This document shows positions 26,585 to 36,065 of a DNA stretch of 64,000 bases, in pieces; within the stretch, counting starts at the first letter, position 1, and each line of letters starts with the position of its first letter. The notes under the pieces are model-generated. The model saw only the letters and a list, made by a program, of their open reading frames with translations, made no database searches and had not been told where the DNA came from. The stretch comes from Paraktedonobacter carboxidivorans (GTDB lineage Bacteria; Chloroflexota; Ktedonobacteria; Ktedonobacterales; Ktedonobacteraceae). The translations under genes were made by a program, and so were the position numbers. The stretch is from assembly GCA_041156125.1 (NCBI GenBank), contig JBEVTI010000004.1, positions 62,001 through 126,000 on the forward strand, in the 5' to 3' direction.

Positions 26585-27700
26585 ATGATGGCACGAATTA
26601 TGTATAACCTGCGAGTCATCTGGGCCTGTACGAAAAAAGATATCAAAGTCTCGCTCACTGACCGCGTGTTCCTGCTTCTCGGTGTGTTTCTACCAGTAAA
26701 CTTTCTGGTGTTGTTTAGTTTGTTTGTGCTGGGTGGGGGTCAGGCTCCAACTGCCGTTGTCATGCATGATACAGGCCCATACGCGCAACAGTTTTACCAG
26801 GCCATGGCGGGGGCGCACTCGTTCCGTCTGCAAACGGCGAATGCGGCTGAAGCTGCGAGTCTGATTCGGTCTGGACGCATTGTCGCGGTGGTAACCATTC
26901 CCGCCAACTTCGATAGACAAATCCAGCAGCATCAACCTGTGACCGTCAATGTCGATATCAACAACCTTAACACCGACTTTACCAACGACATTCGCCGCGC
27001 GGTACCACTTTCGATTACTTCGTTTTACGCGAAGGCATTTCCCAACCTTGTCATCATCACACCACAGGAAAGAGATCAGTATCAGCAGGATACAGATTAC
27101 ATTCCATACCTGACCGTCTCAATTCTCGTGATCGCACTCGTTGTCGGTGGTCTCCTGCAATCAGGTACCTCGGCGGCGCGTGAATGGGAAAACTCAACCA
27201 TGAAGGAACTACTGCTCTCGCCCGCGAGTCGCTGGGCCATTGTGACAGGAAAAATGCTTGGGGCACTGCTCATGAGTCTTGCCTCAGTCATAGTTGTGCT
27301 GGCTGTCCTTATATTCATTATCGGCGTCCATCCACTACACTGGGCAGCGATGATTGGCTTTACACTTCTCACACTCGCCATCTTTATCGCAACAGGAACA
27401 GTGCTAGGCACATTATTAAAACAGCGCCAGGCCTTTACAGGGCTGGCATTTGGCCTGGCCATTCCTCTTTTCTTTATCAGTGGCGCGTTTGGTCCAATCG
27501 CGTTTAACGTGCCTATTGTGCAAGTGATCGCGCAAATCTTCCCAGTCTACTACGCGATTGTGGTCCAGCAGTACGCCTTTCACGGTTTCGCTTTGAATGC
27601 CTATGGTGTGGCGGCAAATACATGGATTTTGTGCGGCTACGCGCTGGGTCTAATCGTGCTCGCGGCACTGGTGTTACGTCGTAGCGTGGTTGCGAACTAA
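26585..27700 (+). CDS. ABC-2 type permease (first of two)
   Basis: The 371-residue membrane subunit begins 10 bases after the ATPase stop, with GAGGAAAA before the ATG. It has an N-terminal helix (VFLLLGVFLPVNFLVLFSLF), a roughly 150-residue extracytoplasmic domain, then five C-terminal helices. The ABC-2 signature is EWENSTMKELLLSPASRWAIVTGKMLGALL. It resembles YhgE/YbhS-type heterodimeric drug exporters and is a diverged paralogue of the next gene. Confidence 0.9.
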   Translation: MMARIMYNLRVIWACTKKDIKVSLTDRVFLLLGVFLPVNFLVLFSLFVLGGGQAPTAVVMHDTGPYAQQFYQAMAGAHSFRLQTANAAEAASLIRSGRIVAVVTIPANFDRQIQQHQPVTVNVDINNLNTDFTNDIRRAVPLSITSFYAKAFPNLVIITPQERDQYQQDTDYIPYLTVSILVIALVVGGLLQSGTSAAREWENSTMKELLLSPASRWAIVTGKMLGALLMSLASVIVVLAVLIFIIGVHPLHWAAMIGFTLLTLAIFIATGTVLGTLLKQRQAFTGLAFGLAIPLFFISGAFGPIAFNVPIVQVIAQIFPVYYAIVVQQYAFHGFALNAYGVAANTWILCGYALGLIVLAALVLRRSVVAN

Positions 27701-27725
27701 CGTTGTTATTACAAGGAGTTTTCGC

Positions 27726-28832
27726 ATGATGTTCTCTTTTCTACGCTCAGTATGGGCGATTGTGAGAAAAGATTTGCGGGTCTGGCTCAATAATCGTCGC
27801 AATATCGCGGCAACCATTATCCCGCCACTGGCTTTTCTACTTATTCAAGCGCTTGGCGCGGTTGCGGTTGGACGCAGTCCTGTCGCCCTGGTAACACTGG
27901 ATACAAGCCCAAAGGGACAACAGATGCAACAGATTTTGCATCAGGCCGATGTGTTTCGCATTACAGATACAACTCCCGCGCAGGCACAAAATCTGTATAA
28001 CAACATCCAGGTTATCGCGATCATCACCATTCCAGCCGATTTTACGCAACGCGTCAATGCCCATGATCCGGCGCCGATAATTGTACATGTCAATAACCTG
28101 AATCTCGATTTTACTAACGATGTGCGCCGCTCAGTACCGGATGCTATTACGCAATTCTATCAAGCTCAGGGTAGCGCCAGTCCTATCAAGGTTGGCATAC
28201 AGGAGCAAGACTTGCGAGCGCACGATGTGGAATTTTTCCAATACGCGGTACTTCCGACTATTATTCTCCTGCTCATGCTCTCGGGTCTGGTGACCAGCAG
28301 CATCTCTACAGCGCGTGAGTGGGAGACAAGAACCGTCAAAGAGCTGCTGCTTGCGCCCATCTCGCGCGCTTCAATCATTGTTGGGAAGGTGCTGGCTGGC
28401 TTTACCACCACGTTTCTCCTCGGCTTGCTTGTGCTGTTATTAGGAGCAGCTCTGAATTGGACGCGACCCACAGGCATCTATTGGCTCACAAGTATGATCA
28501 TCCTGGCGCTGATCGCTCTGTTCAGCACAGGGCTGGGAGTGGCCTTAGGGGCGGCTCTGCAAAAGTCGCAACCAGCCATTGCGATCTCAATCAATATTGC
28601 CATCTACCTGTTCTTTCTGGCGGGAGGCATCGGTGTGATCGCCTTTGAGCCGCTCTGGCTGCAAAACATTGCCACCTACATTCCGCTCACCTACGGCATT
28701 CACGCGTTAGGACAGGCCGTCTTCTACAGTTCATCCGATCTCTTCGGGCGCGATATGCTTGTCCTGGGAATTTGCGCGCTTGTAGCCCTGGGATTAGGCG
28801 TGTTGTCAATGCGCCGAGGAATTGCAAGCTAG
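27726..28832 (+). CDS. ABC-2 type permease (second of two)
   Basis: The start at 27726 has AAGGAG 8 bases upstream; the open frame extends 12 codons further, overlapping the previous stop. The 368 residues repeat the architecture of the preceding permease: N-terminal helix IAATIIPPLAFLLIQALGAV, an external domain containing VHVNNLNLDFTNDVRRSVPD (the neighbour has VDINNLNTDFTNDIRRAVPL), and EWETRTVKELLLAPISRASI. The two probably form the heterodimeric channel of the MarR-controlled exporter. Confidence 0.9.
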   Translation: MMFSFLRSVWAIVRKDLRVWLNNRRNIAATIIPPLAFLLIQALGAVAVGRSPVALVTLDTSPKGQQMQQILHQADVFRITDTTPAQAQNLYNNIQVIAIITIPADFTQRVNAHDPAPIIVHVNNLNLDFTNDVRRSVPDAITQFYQAQGSASPIKVGIQEQDLRAHDVEFFQYAVLPTIILLLMLSGLVTSSISTAREWETRTVKELLLAPISRASIIVGKVLAGFTTTFLLGLLVLLLGAALNWTRPTGIYWLTSMIILALIALFSTGLGVALGAALQKSQPAIAISINIAIYLFFLAGGIGVIAFEPLWLQNIATYIPLTYGIHALGQAVFYSSSDLFGRDMLVLGICALVALGLGVLSMRRGIAS

Positions 28833-28834
28833 CG

Positions 28835-28890
28835 ACTCTATACCAGAAGGAAGCGCGGGCCTGTGTCCGCGCTTCCTTCTGGTATAGAGT
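28835..28890. terminator. 24-bp perfect hairpin ending the marR-ABC operon
   Basis: The arms 28835-28858 (ACTCTATACCAGAAGGAAGC...) and 28867-28890 are perfectly complementary with an 8-base loop, starting two bases after the permease stop. No T-run follows, so it may be Rho-independent only in a loose sense or may act as a 3'-end protector. Confidence 0.75.
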
Positions 28891-29505
28891 GGTTGCACCC
28901 GCTGAACTCTTCTACTGGACTCATAGATTGTCCACGTTGCTTTGCCAACGAGGTCGGCTTAGTTTGTCGCCAGTTGTGGAGGTTGCGCGGTAGTACGGCG
29001 CGCAATAAAGGAACTAACCAGGGCAATCAGCAAGCCGAGTATAACTGGTATCAAGAGCCAGATGACTATCAATTCTTCTAGAGACCTTCCTGGACCTCAA
29101 TAATTTCATCAGCTTCAAGGCCGTGGGCTTCACGATGGACCGCTGCCGGGGAGAGCACCTATTTCAGGCTGATAGCTCCCCTATATTGATACTGCTGTTT
29201 TCAAGCCTGGATGTGGTTTGATTGCTCACAAAGCCATTTCAGGAGAGTGCAAACCGTTTGCCCCGGCAACTCACCTGACAGAAACGCCAGAGAAGAGAGT
29301 AAGCAAACCGCGCTTCACAGGCGAAAATCCCACTTTTATCTCACTTCTTCAACAAAGCGGGTGGATGAGAAAGTTGAGCAATGATCTCATTCCGCTTCAA
29401 ACCCTGGGGAAGAGCCTCACAAAGCAAGATGATGACCTCTGGCGCACTTGCTGTAAAAGATTGCAGAAACGATTACAGAGGCGTATCATCTGAAGGCCTA
29501 TTCGA
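28891..29505. other. Gene-poor stretch with possible small genes
   Basis: No recognisable full-length gene is present. On the minus strand, a 26-codon tail ending in TAG at 29078-29080 (reading HGLEADEIIEVQEGL) lies just before the small hydrophobic frame listed separately. On the plus strand, a 91-codon frame at 29218-29493 has no ribosome site and no resemblance I know. The stretch is probably decayed intergenic DNA. Confidence 0.4.
28959..29072 (-). CDS. Possible 37-residue single-pass membrane peptide
   Basis: A TTG-initiated frame encodes IVIWLLIPVILGLLIALVSS as one membrane helix, followed by the positively charged FIARRTTAQ, a plausible N-out/C-in orientation. A weak AGAAGAA precedes the start. 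It has no partner gene and no known family. It may instead be the 3' remnant of a larger membrane protein gene. Confidence 0.3.
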   Translation of the reverse strand: MIVIWLLIPVILGLLIALVSSFIARRTTAQPPQLATN

Positions 29506-29513
29506 GATACATT

Positions 29514-29687
29514 GGTAGAGCCCCATTATCTTGTGGAGGAATGTGAGATCCAAATAGCTGCCGCAAATAACGCAAATGCCAGAGAGGGCCGATTGATCGG
29601 GTCCTGTCCCGATTGATCGGCCCTCTCTGGCACTTCAGTTAAAACAGTCACCCTTGCAAGTCATCCACCAGTTAACGGGGTCTTACC
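29514..29687. mobile_element. 174-bp MITE (type B, copy 1)
   Basis: The element has imperfect inverted ends: left GGTAGAGCCCCATTATCTTG and right, read inward, GGTAAGACCCCGTTAACTGG. It is flanked by a perfect 8-bp duplication, GATACATT (29506-29513 and 29688-29695). No protein is encoded. GG-ending repeats with 8-bp duplications are typical of the ISL3 family, which is a possible source of transposase, but this is an inference. The centre is the long hairpin listed next. A second copy with its own 8-bp duplication is at 63228-63403. Confidence 0.88.
29577..29632. repeat. Central hairpin of MITE copy 1
   Basis: The 25-nt arms 29577-29601 and 29608-29632 pair across the loop TCCTGT. All pairs are Watson-Crick except two G-T wobbles in GATTGATC. 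The loop is identical in the second copy and the arms carry compensating substitutions there. Confidence 0.88.
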
Positions 29688-29762
29688 GATACATTTGTTT
29701 GAAAAGAAAAAAGGTGATAATCCTCCGGGGTACTGAAGAATTTCCGCTATGAGAAAGCCGTT

Positions 29763-31820
29763 TCAGGAAATAGTCACGCGTATGGCTTGCGCGCGCGAAT
29801 GCACCCCTAGTTTGGCCAGGACAGCTGAGACATGATGCTCGATGGTTTTGAGTGAGGTGAAGAGCCGGCTGGCGATCTCGGCATTGGATAGGCCCTCGGT
29901 CATCAAGTGTAAGACCTCCAGTTGCCGATTCGTCAGGCCAGCTTGATTCGCGCGGGTCGCAAGGCGAGCCCCACGAGGAATCCCCACGATACCCTGCCGG
30001 CGTAACCGCCGCTTCATTATAGCCACAGCAGGCCGCGCACCGAGTTGCTCAAAGAGAGCGAGCGCTTCAAGCTGAGCAGGGGCATCTCCAGCAGCCAGGG
30101 CAAGCGCTTGATCATAGGGGCAGCCCATCTGCTCCCACAGCGCGGCTGCCTCCTGCCAATCCCCGGCGATCTGGCAGGCAAATGGTTGCGCGATCCGTTT
30201 CGGTGTCTGAATTAGCCCTCCGGCTCGCCACATCCAGGCACTCAGTTCACCTGACTTCCACAAATCTCGATGGGTTAAGGCGAGGCTATAACCCACCTGT
30301 GCTTCGGCCAGGCATTGCTCCAGATTTCCGCTGAGCCACGCGGCCTCGGCCAGCTCTATTGCTCGTTCTCCCCAGTACACTGCCTCTTCCGTAGTTTCGG
30401 CGACCATTAACAACTGCGCCCGGTTACTATAAGCCATGGCTAAATTGGTACCAGGTGGCAGGGTTTCAAGCAATTGTGCTGCTTCAATCTCCTGCTGTTT
30501 CGCCGCGCCTGATTTGCCGAGAAACCAGTTAAGACGAGAAAGACGGCTCAGCGTGTGACCGACCTGCTCAACTCTGCCGAGATCCCGCCAGATGCGCAAG
30601 GCACTCTGGCGGGCCTGGACAGCTTCCTCCATCTGACTGGTAAGGTAGCATTCATGGGCTCGTCCTTCGAGCAACTCGGCCTGGCGTTCAAGCGAAAATT
30701 GCGCGGCGCAGAGCAGCGCGGTGGCGTATTGGGCCGCGGCTTCGCGATGCGCGCCCTGTGCTGCCGCCTGCTGTGCCGCCAATGGCGCGTAGCGGGCGAC
30801 CAACGCCTCGTCGTGGGCACCGAGCGCGTGATGGACCAGGCGCGCGGCCTGGGAAGTATCCTCATGCTTGCTCATCAGGGCCTGGAGCACCTGGGTATGC
30901 AAGGTTTGCTGACGCAGAGGAGAGAGCATGTTTTCGACTGCCTGGCGCGCCAGTTCGTGCCTGAAGGCCACAGTCATATGCTCCAGGGATAACATCCCGC
31001 TACTGAGACATTCCTCTAACGCCTCCTGCGGCGAGCATAGGACCTCTTCCAGTAGCCAGCGCTCTGTGCGACTCGGCACGACGGAGACCAGTTCCAGGAG
31101 CGCGCGCGCATCACTTGATAAGCGGGCCATGCGGGCGAATACGGCGTCGCGCACCATCAGGGGAACGCCAGGGGTGGCGCTGGCCAGAACTTCGGTGACG
31201 AAGAAAGGGTTCCCGCCTGTCACAGCATAGATCTGGTCGGGACAATGATCTGCCTGCTGTGCCAGCACTGTTACCGCGTGCTCGGAAAGCGGGGCGAGCC
31301 TCAAGCGTGCCACCGCCTTACCCGGTAAATCACCGATCACTGAACGCAAAGGATGAGCAGAGCTCAGTTCAGTATCGCGGTAGGTTACGAGAAATAACAC
31401 GGGCAGATGAAGGATACGCCTGCCCAAAAATTTGATGAGATCCAGCGTCGCCTCATCGGCCCAGTGAACATCTTCAAAGACTACAACTGTGGGAAGAGGG
31501 CTCTTTTGCAGTTCCTCAAGAAAGGCGGAGAACAACGTCGAACGATTCGTCTCCCGACCCATGAGTGTGGCCAGCTCACCGCGAACCTGCGTCGCAATAT
31601 CGTATAATGGTCCCAGCGGACGCGGGGTAAAGAGAGCTTCGCAGGCCCCCCAGAGCCGTTTGGCCGCGTCGCAAGACTGCTGCACAAACTGTTCCACCAG
31701 CGCTGTTTTACCAATTCCAGCCTCTCCACTGATCAGCACGATCCGTCCCTGACCGGTTGTTGCCGCGCCTAAGAGCTCCGATAACTGATCCAAATAGTGG
31801 TCACGTTCGAGAAGACCCAT
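29763..31820 (-). CDS. LuxR-family regulator with AAA ATPase domain (MalT/LAL type)
   Basis: The start at 31820 (MGLLERDHYLDQL) has GGAGG 8 bases upstream and gives 685 residues. An N-terminal STAND/AAA ATPase carries Walker A SGEAGIGKTALVEQF (about residue 30) and Walker B LPTVVVFEDVHWADEATL. An alpha-helical TPR-like middle and a C-terminal LuxR domain follow (LTNRQLEVLHLMTEGLSNAEIA, LKTIEHHVSAVLAKLGVHSR). Such proteins bind a small inducer plus ATP and then activate transcription. It is divergent from the glycosyltransferase/MFS cluster, which it could control. Confidence 0.9.
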   Translation of the reverse strand: MGLLERDHYLDQLSELLGAATTGQGRIVLISGEAGIGKTALVEQFVQQSCDAAKRLWGACEALFTPRPLGPLYDIATQVRGELATLMGRETNRSTLFSAFLEELQKSPLPTVVVFEDVHWADEATLDLIKFLGRRILHLPVLFLVTYRDTELSSAHPLRSVIGDLPGKAVARLRLAPLSEHAVTVLAQQADHCPDQIYAVTGGNPFFVTEVLASATPGVPLMVRDAVFARMARLSSDARALLELVSVVPSRTERWLLEEVLCSPQEALEECLSSGMLSLEHMTVAFRHELARQAVENMLSPLRQQTLHTQVLQALMSKHEDTSQAARLVHHALGAHDEALVARYAPLAAQQAAAQGAHREAAAQYATALLCAAQFSLERQAELLEGRAHECYLTSQMEEAVQARQSALRIWRDLGRVEQVGHTLSRLSRLNWFLGKSGAAKQQEIEAAQLLETLPPGTNLAMAYSNRAQLLMVAETTEEAVYWGERAIELAEAAWLSGNLEQCLAEAQVGYSLALTHRDLWKSGELSAWMWRAGGLIQTPKRIAQPFACQIAGDWQEAAALWEQMGCPYDQALALAAGDAPAQLEALALFEQLGARPAVAIMKRRLRRQGIVGIPRGARLATRANQAGLTNRQLEVLHLMTEGLSNAEIASRLFTSLKTIEHHVSAVLAKLGVHSRAQAIRVTIS

Positions 31821-32191
31821 CGCATTGCCTCCGCAGTAAGAAGGGCTTACTTTTAAAAAACCTCTGTGCATCAATGATAAAGAATACTGTCATGAGTACG
31901 AGATGGATGATCCTTGCACCACCTTTTGCGCTCTCCTTATATGCGTCGGTCCTCTATCAAGCAAGAGACTTCTTTCCACTGTGCATTTCTCTTATAAAAG
32001 TATGCCTGTCAGAGAAAGCCACCGCTATGAGCTAGCTCACACTTTACTGTGAAGGTCACCTTTCCTGGTGCATTGATCAAAAGGGCTTCTGAGAAAACCC
32101 GCCAGTAGATGACAGCTTGCTCTTATGTTACAATGTTCAAAATCTCGGCTCCCGGTTACCCACACCTCTCTGTTGATGGAGTTCTTTTTGT
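31821..32191. other. Divergent intergenic region between LuxR regulator and glycosyltransferase
   Basis: 371 bases separate the two divergent starts. It contains the ribosome sites of both flanking genes and presumably two promoters. I see no clear palindrome or further gene. Confidence 0.4.
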
Positions 32192-33391
32192 ATGCAAAGA
32201 CAGACACTGCGCCTGCTGGACCGCCTGGCCTGTGGACTCTGCGCGCTTTTCGCGCTGGATCGACTCTTGAAACACCTGGCTGTCTGGCATTTTTTTGCCC
32301 AACCCCGGCCAGAACAGCCTCTCGCGTGGCCTGCGGTGACGCTTTTACAACCAATCACGCGCGGGACGAGCAATCTGCTCACGTCTTTACGCGCGCGAGC
32401 ATGCCTGGATTATCCCGCAACTATTACTCATCTGTTGATCTGCGATGCAGATGATACACAAACGCAAGCTCTGGTCGCGCAATTTCTGGCAGACTTCCCG
32501 GCATTAGAGGCCGAGATAGTCCTGGTAACGCCTGGCGACGGGTGGACAAAGGGGGTCGCGACAAAGATCCGCAAGCTCCAGGCTGCACTGCCGCGCGTGA
32601 CGAGCGAGATTGTCTGTTTTGTCGATGACGATGTCGCACCGCGTCCTGAAACGCTACGTATACTGCTTCCACGGCTTTCACAGCCTGGAACTGGCGCGGC
32701 CTTTGGCTTGCCCTGCTATACTAACTGGCGCACGCCCTGGTCAGGCCTGATGAGCGGCTTTGTGAATAGTAATATGCTGCTCAATTTTGTCGCGCTGACC
32801 TATTTGTGCGAGCCATTCAGGATCACTGGCCATTTTGTGGCATTCAAGCGGCGCGATCTGGCGGCAGCCGGTTGGCTCGAAGGCCTTGAGGAATATATCG
32901 ATGATGATTTTGAGCTGGCACGCAGACTGCGCTCGCTCGATCTGCGCTCGGTACAGACGCCGCTGATCTATGATATAGATAACGATCTACCCTCATGGCA
33001 GGCTTATCAGAAACAGCTTAAGCGCTGGTTTGTCCTACCACGCCAGGCGATGCTGCCCTCGCTTTCACTCTGGCAGCGCGTTGTGAGTTCGCTGACCACC
33101 GCAAGCCTTGCAGCACCTGGCGCCCTGCTTCTGCTGACCCTGTGTACGCGCCGCAGGGTCGCTCTGAGCGCGCTCCTGGCTAGCCTGGGCGTCTTTGGCG
33201 TCAGCTATCTTATCAGTGAGCGAGGATACCTGAAGGGACATATCCCGGTACGCTGCTGGCCGCTGCTGGCAGGAGTGGCACTGCTCACTCCACTGGATGT
33301 CGCGCGGCACCTGCTCTCCAGTAGCGAGATCGAGTGGCGTGGACAACTTCTCTATATCGGACGAGATGGAAAGATAGAAAGAAAAAGATGA
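32192..33391 (+). CDS. GT21-like glycosyltransferase (ceramide glucosyltransferase/HpnI-like)
   Basis: The 399-residue membrane-associated glycosyltransferase of the GT-A fold has an N-terminal hydrophobic segment (about 12-35). The catalytic motifs are spaced as in ceramide glucosyltransferases: first Asp in LLICDADDT (85), DDD at 145-147 for metal/UDP-sugar binding, IDDDFELA (237-239), and the QxxRW motif QLKRW at 275-279. Hydrophobic C-terminal helices follow. The acceptor could be a ceramide, hopanoid-derived or other lipid. The next gene encodes a paralogue overlapping by 4 bases. Confidence 0.85.
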   Translation: MQRQTLRLLDRLACGLCALFALDRLLKHLAVWHFFAQPRPEQPLAWPAVTLLQPITRGTSNLLTSLRARACLDYPATITHLLICDADDTQTQALVAQFLADFPALEAEIVLVTPGDGWTKGVATKIRKLQAALPRVTSEIVCFVDDDVAPRPETLRILLPRLSQPGTGAAFGLPCYTNWRTPWSGLMSGFVNSNMLLNFVALTYLCEPFRITGHFVAFKRRDLAAAGWLEGLEEYIDDDFELARRLRSLDLRSVQTPLIYDIDNDLPSWQAYQKQLKRWFVLPRQAMLPSLSLWQRVVSSLTTASLAAPGALLLLTLCTRRRVALSALLASLGVFGVSYLISERGYLKGHIPVRCWPLLAGVALLTPLDVARHLLSSSEIEWRGQLLYIGRDGKIERKR

Positions 33392-34569
33392 GACGATTTA
33401 TGCTGCTTATAGGGCTACTGATACTTGTTGAGCAGGGATGGAAGCATTGGGCGGTGGCACGCTTTTTTCGGCGCAGCATACCGCGACCGCTGACAGATCC
33501 GTTGCTGGTGAGTATCCTGCAGCCGGTGCTAAGTGGCGATCAAACGCTGGCTGCCTGCCTGGAGCGTAGTCTTCAACTCAAGAGCCGCTATCAACTGGAA
33601 TTTGTCTGGATTACTGACAGCACCGATCCCGCTGGCCAGGAGATTTGTCGAGAACTACTTACCCGCTATCCCGAACGCTGTGTTCAACTGCTCGTCGTGC
33701 CACCCGCGCCTGAAGGTGAGAATCCCAAGGTGGTCAAGCTGATTGAAGGAGTAAAAGTGGCGCGGGGAGAAACATTCTGTGTACTCGACGACGATACTAT
33801 GTTACCGGATCACGGACTTGAGATGTGCCTGCCATTTCTGGATCAGCCTGGTGTTGGACTGGCCTTTGGCTTGCCATATTATATCAATTTCTCTAATAAC
33901 TGGTCAAGCATGGTGGCCACGTTTGTCAATAGCAACAGCCTGCTAACCTATATACCCTACACCAGGCTTGCAAATCCATTCACTGTGAACGGCATGTTTT
34001 ACGCTTTGAAGCGCTCAGTGCTCAAAGAGGTAGGCGGCTTTGAGGCGATCCGCCAGATCTTTGCTGACGATTTCGCGATCGCGCAACTCTTGCGCTCGCA
34101 TGGCTATCAACTGGCACAAACGCCGCTCTTGCACGCGATCAGCACACAGGTCAAGGACGCGCGCCAGTATCTCAGCCTGATACAGCGCTGGTTTGTTCTG
34201 CCTCGCGAATCGCTGTTACGCCATCTCAATTGGTATGAACGCTTCCTGATTTTCGCTCTGGGCCTTGTACCTGCGCTCTTTCCAGCTGTGCTACTTATCT
34301 CGCTGCTCACAAGACCCACGCGCAAAGTGCTGCTCTACACGTTATTTTATAGCGGATTTACCTTTGCCAGTTCCCAATATTTGAATACACGCTATCTGCA
34401 CCACGCCTCGCCACGCGCGAAACTCTGGTGGGTACCGATCATGCAGATGCTTTTTCCTTTGCAGTTGCTGATCGCCCTCCTTTCACCGCAGCGCATCAAC
34501 TGGCGTGGAAATATTGTACGCGTTGAGCGCGGTGGACGCTTTCGCTATCTGAGGAGACGCGGAGCATAA
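33388..34569 (+). CDS. Second GT21-like glycosyltransferase
   Basis: The ATG at 33388 overlaps the previous TGA (ATGA), giving 393 residues and translational coupling. The architecture copies the neighbour: an N-terminal helix (MLLIGLLILVEQGWKHWAVARFF matches the first protein's start region), FVWITDSTD, CVLDDDTMLP (DDD 134-136), IFADDFAIA and LIQRW (264-268), plus terminal membrane helices. The catalytic residues are intact, so this is a functional duplicate with a probably different donor or acceptor rather than a decaying copy. Confidence 0.85.
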   Translation: MRRFMLLIGLLILVEQGWKHWAVARFFRRSIPRPLTDPLLVSILQPVLSGDQTLAACLERSLQLKSRYQLEFVWITDSTDPAGQEICRELLTRYPERCVQLLVVPPAPEGENPKVVKLIEGVKVARGETFCVLDDDTMLPDHGLEMCLPFLDQPGVGLAFGLPYYINFSNNWSSMVATFVNSNSLLTYIPYTRLANPFTVNGMFYALKRSVLKEVGGFEAIRQIFADDFAIAQLLRSHGYQLAQTPLLHAISTQVKDARQYLSLIQRWFVLPRESLLRHLNWYERFLIFALGLVPALFPAVLLISLLTRPTRKVLLYTLFYSGFTFASSQYLNTRYLHHASPRAKLWWVPIMQMLFPLQLLIALLSPQRINWRGNIVRVERGGRFRYLRRRGA

Positions 34570-34680
34570 ATAGTGTTGAACTGCTCTTGTGACAGGTTTG
34601 TAGAAGTTAAAGGCGCTTTTGCCATGCGTGCTGGTTGAGATACAATAAGTGAGAAGCATAGAGAAAGGATTTCTGCTCTA

Positions 34681-36042
34681 TTGAAACCCGCAAGCTCTGA
34701 TAGTCAGGTTACTCTGAATGTTCCGACCAGCCGGTGGCGGCTGCTGCAAGAGATGCTGGCGCCGCTGGCTGTGCTAGATTTTCGCTGGCTGTTCGTGGGC
34801 CAGATGGTCTCTACGGCTGGCGATATGTTCTACGCCGTGGCGCTCCCCTGGCTATTGTTGAGCACAGGATATACAGCGCGAGAATTGGGGATTGTGCTGG
34901 CCGCGTATGGTGTGCCGCGTGTCGGGACACTGCTTCTGGGTGGACTGCTCAGCGATCGCCTGGGACCTCGACGAGTTATGCTCTTTGCGGATACCACGCG
35001 TGTACTGCTGGTCGGCTTGATCGTCCTGCTGGTCGCGCTACACGCTGCTGATCTCTGGCGACTGAGCATAGTGGCCGCTGTTATGGGAGCCTGTACCGGA
35101 CTCTTTCTGCCCGCCTATTATGCTATTACGCCAGAGATCCTGCCTCCCGCAAGCCTGCAAGCTGGTAACGCGCTCAATACCTTGACTCTGCAACTGGCTC
35201 TTTTTGCCGGTGCGGGACTCGCTGGCGTGGTAGTTAGCCGCTTGAATGCCAGCGTTGCGCTGCTCGTGGATGCCTGCACATTCGCTCTCTCCGCCCTGAC
35301 GCTGATGTTGATGCGTGGGGGTCGCAGTGCAACGGGCAAGCTACAGACAATAGAGCGCAGGGAAGCGGGAGACGCACAGCAAGTATCTCAGCAAATCGGC
35401 ACAGGCAACGAGGGATATCTCCAGTGCGCAGAGCCAGCACAGACGCGCTTCTCGGCGGATATCACCTTTGGCCAGTTGGTGCGCCAGTGGAGGCTGCTCC
35501 AGGTTGCGCTGTTTATCGTCGCTATAGGCAATTTTCTCTTTAATGGCACGTTTGAGGTCGCCCTGCCTACACTGGCGCACAATCAACTGGCTGCTGGCGC
35601 GAGTGGCTATGGCCTGCTCCTGGCAGCCTTTGGTGCTGGTTCGCTCCTGGGAGGACTTGGCGCGGCCCTGCTCGGTCCAATGCGACATCGCGGCGTCTTT
35701 CTGCTGACCCTGATCGCGTGCCAGGCTGGCTGGTATGCCTGCCTACCATTCGCCGGAGGACTGGCGGGCGCGGGCGTACTGATCGGTTGCGCCGGGCTGA
35801 CAAACAGCCTGCTGACTGTCATGGCCTTCACCATCTTACAGCAACAGGCACCGCGCCACCTGCTGGGTCGCCTGATGGGCACTCTTATGTTTGCCTCACT
35901 CGGCCTCTATCCTTTCTCAGTCGCTCTCGCGGGCCTGCTTACCACACGCTTCGGTCCCGTCCTGCTCTTCCCTCTGAGCGGTGCCATGATGCTTATCGCG
36001 GCCATCTTCGGCTGGCTACAACGCGAAGTACGAGAATTATAG
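34681..36042 (+). CDS. MFS transporter (MFS_3 / EntS-like)
   Basis: The frame opens with TTG at 34681, 11 bases after GAAAGGA, and no ATG fits better. The 453-residue product has about 12 membrane helices, starting FRWLFVGQMVSTAGDMFYAVALPWLLL, and a motif-A-like loop (GGLLSDRLGPRRVMLFADTTRVLL). A long cytoplasmic loop (residue 215-260) lies in the middle and a second half begins QVALFIVAIGNFLFNGTFEV. Relatives export drugs, siderophores or lipids. Its closeness to the two glycosyltransferases suggests, but does not prove, export of a glycosylated product. Confidence 0.88.
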   Translation: MKPASSDSQVTLNVPTSRWRLLQEMLAPLAVLDFRWLFVGQMVSTAGDMFYAVALPWLLLSTGYTARELGIVLAAYGVPRVGTLLLGGLLSDRLGPRRVMLFADTTRVLLVGLIVLLVALHAADLWRLSIVAAVMGACTGLFLPAYYAITPEILPPASLQAGNALNTLTLQLALFAGAGLAGVVVSRLNASVALLVDACTFALSALTLMLMRGGRSATGKLQTIERREAGDAQQVSQQIGTGNEGYLQCAEPAQTRFSADITFGQLVRQWRLLQVALFIVAIGNFLFNGTFEVALPTLAHNQLAAGASGYGLLLAAFGAGSLLGGLGAALLGPMRHRGVFLLTLIACQAGWYACLPFAGGLAGAGVLIGCAGLTNSLLTVMAFTILQQQAPRHLLGRLMGTLMFASLGLYPFSVALAGLLTTRFGPVLLFPLSGAMMLIAAIFGWLQREVREL

Positions 36043-36065
36043 GCCAGGCTCTGCGTTTCTCGCGT

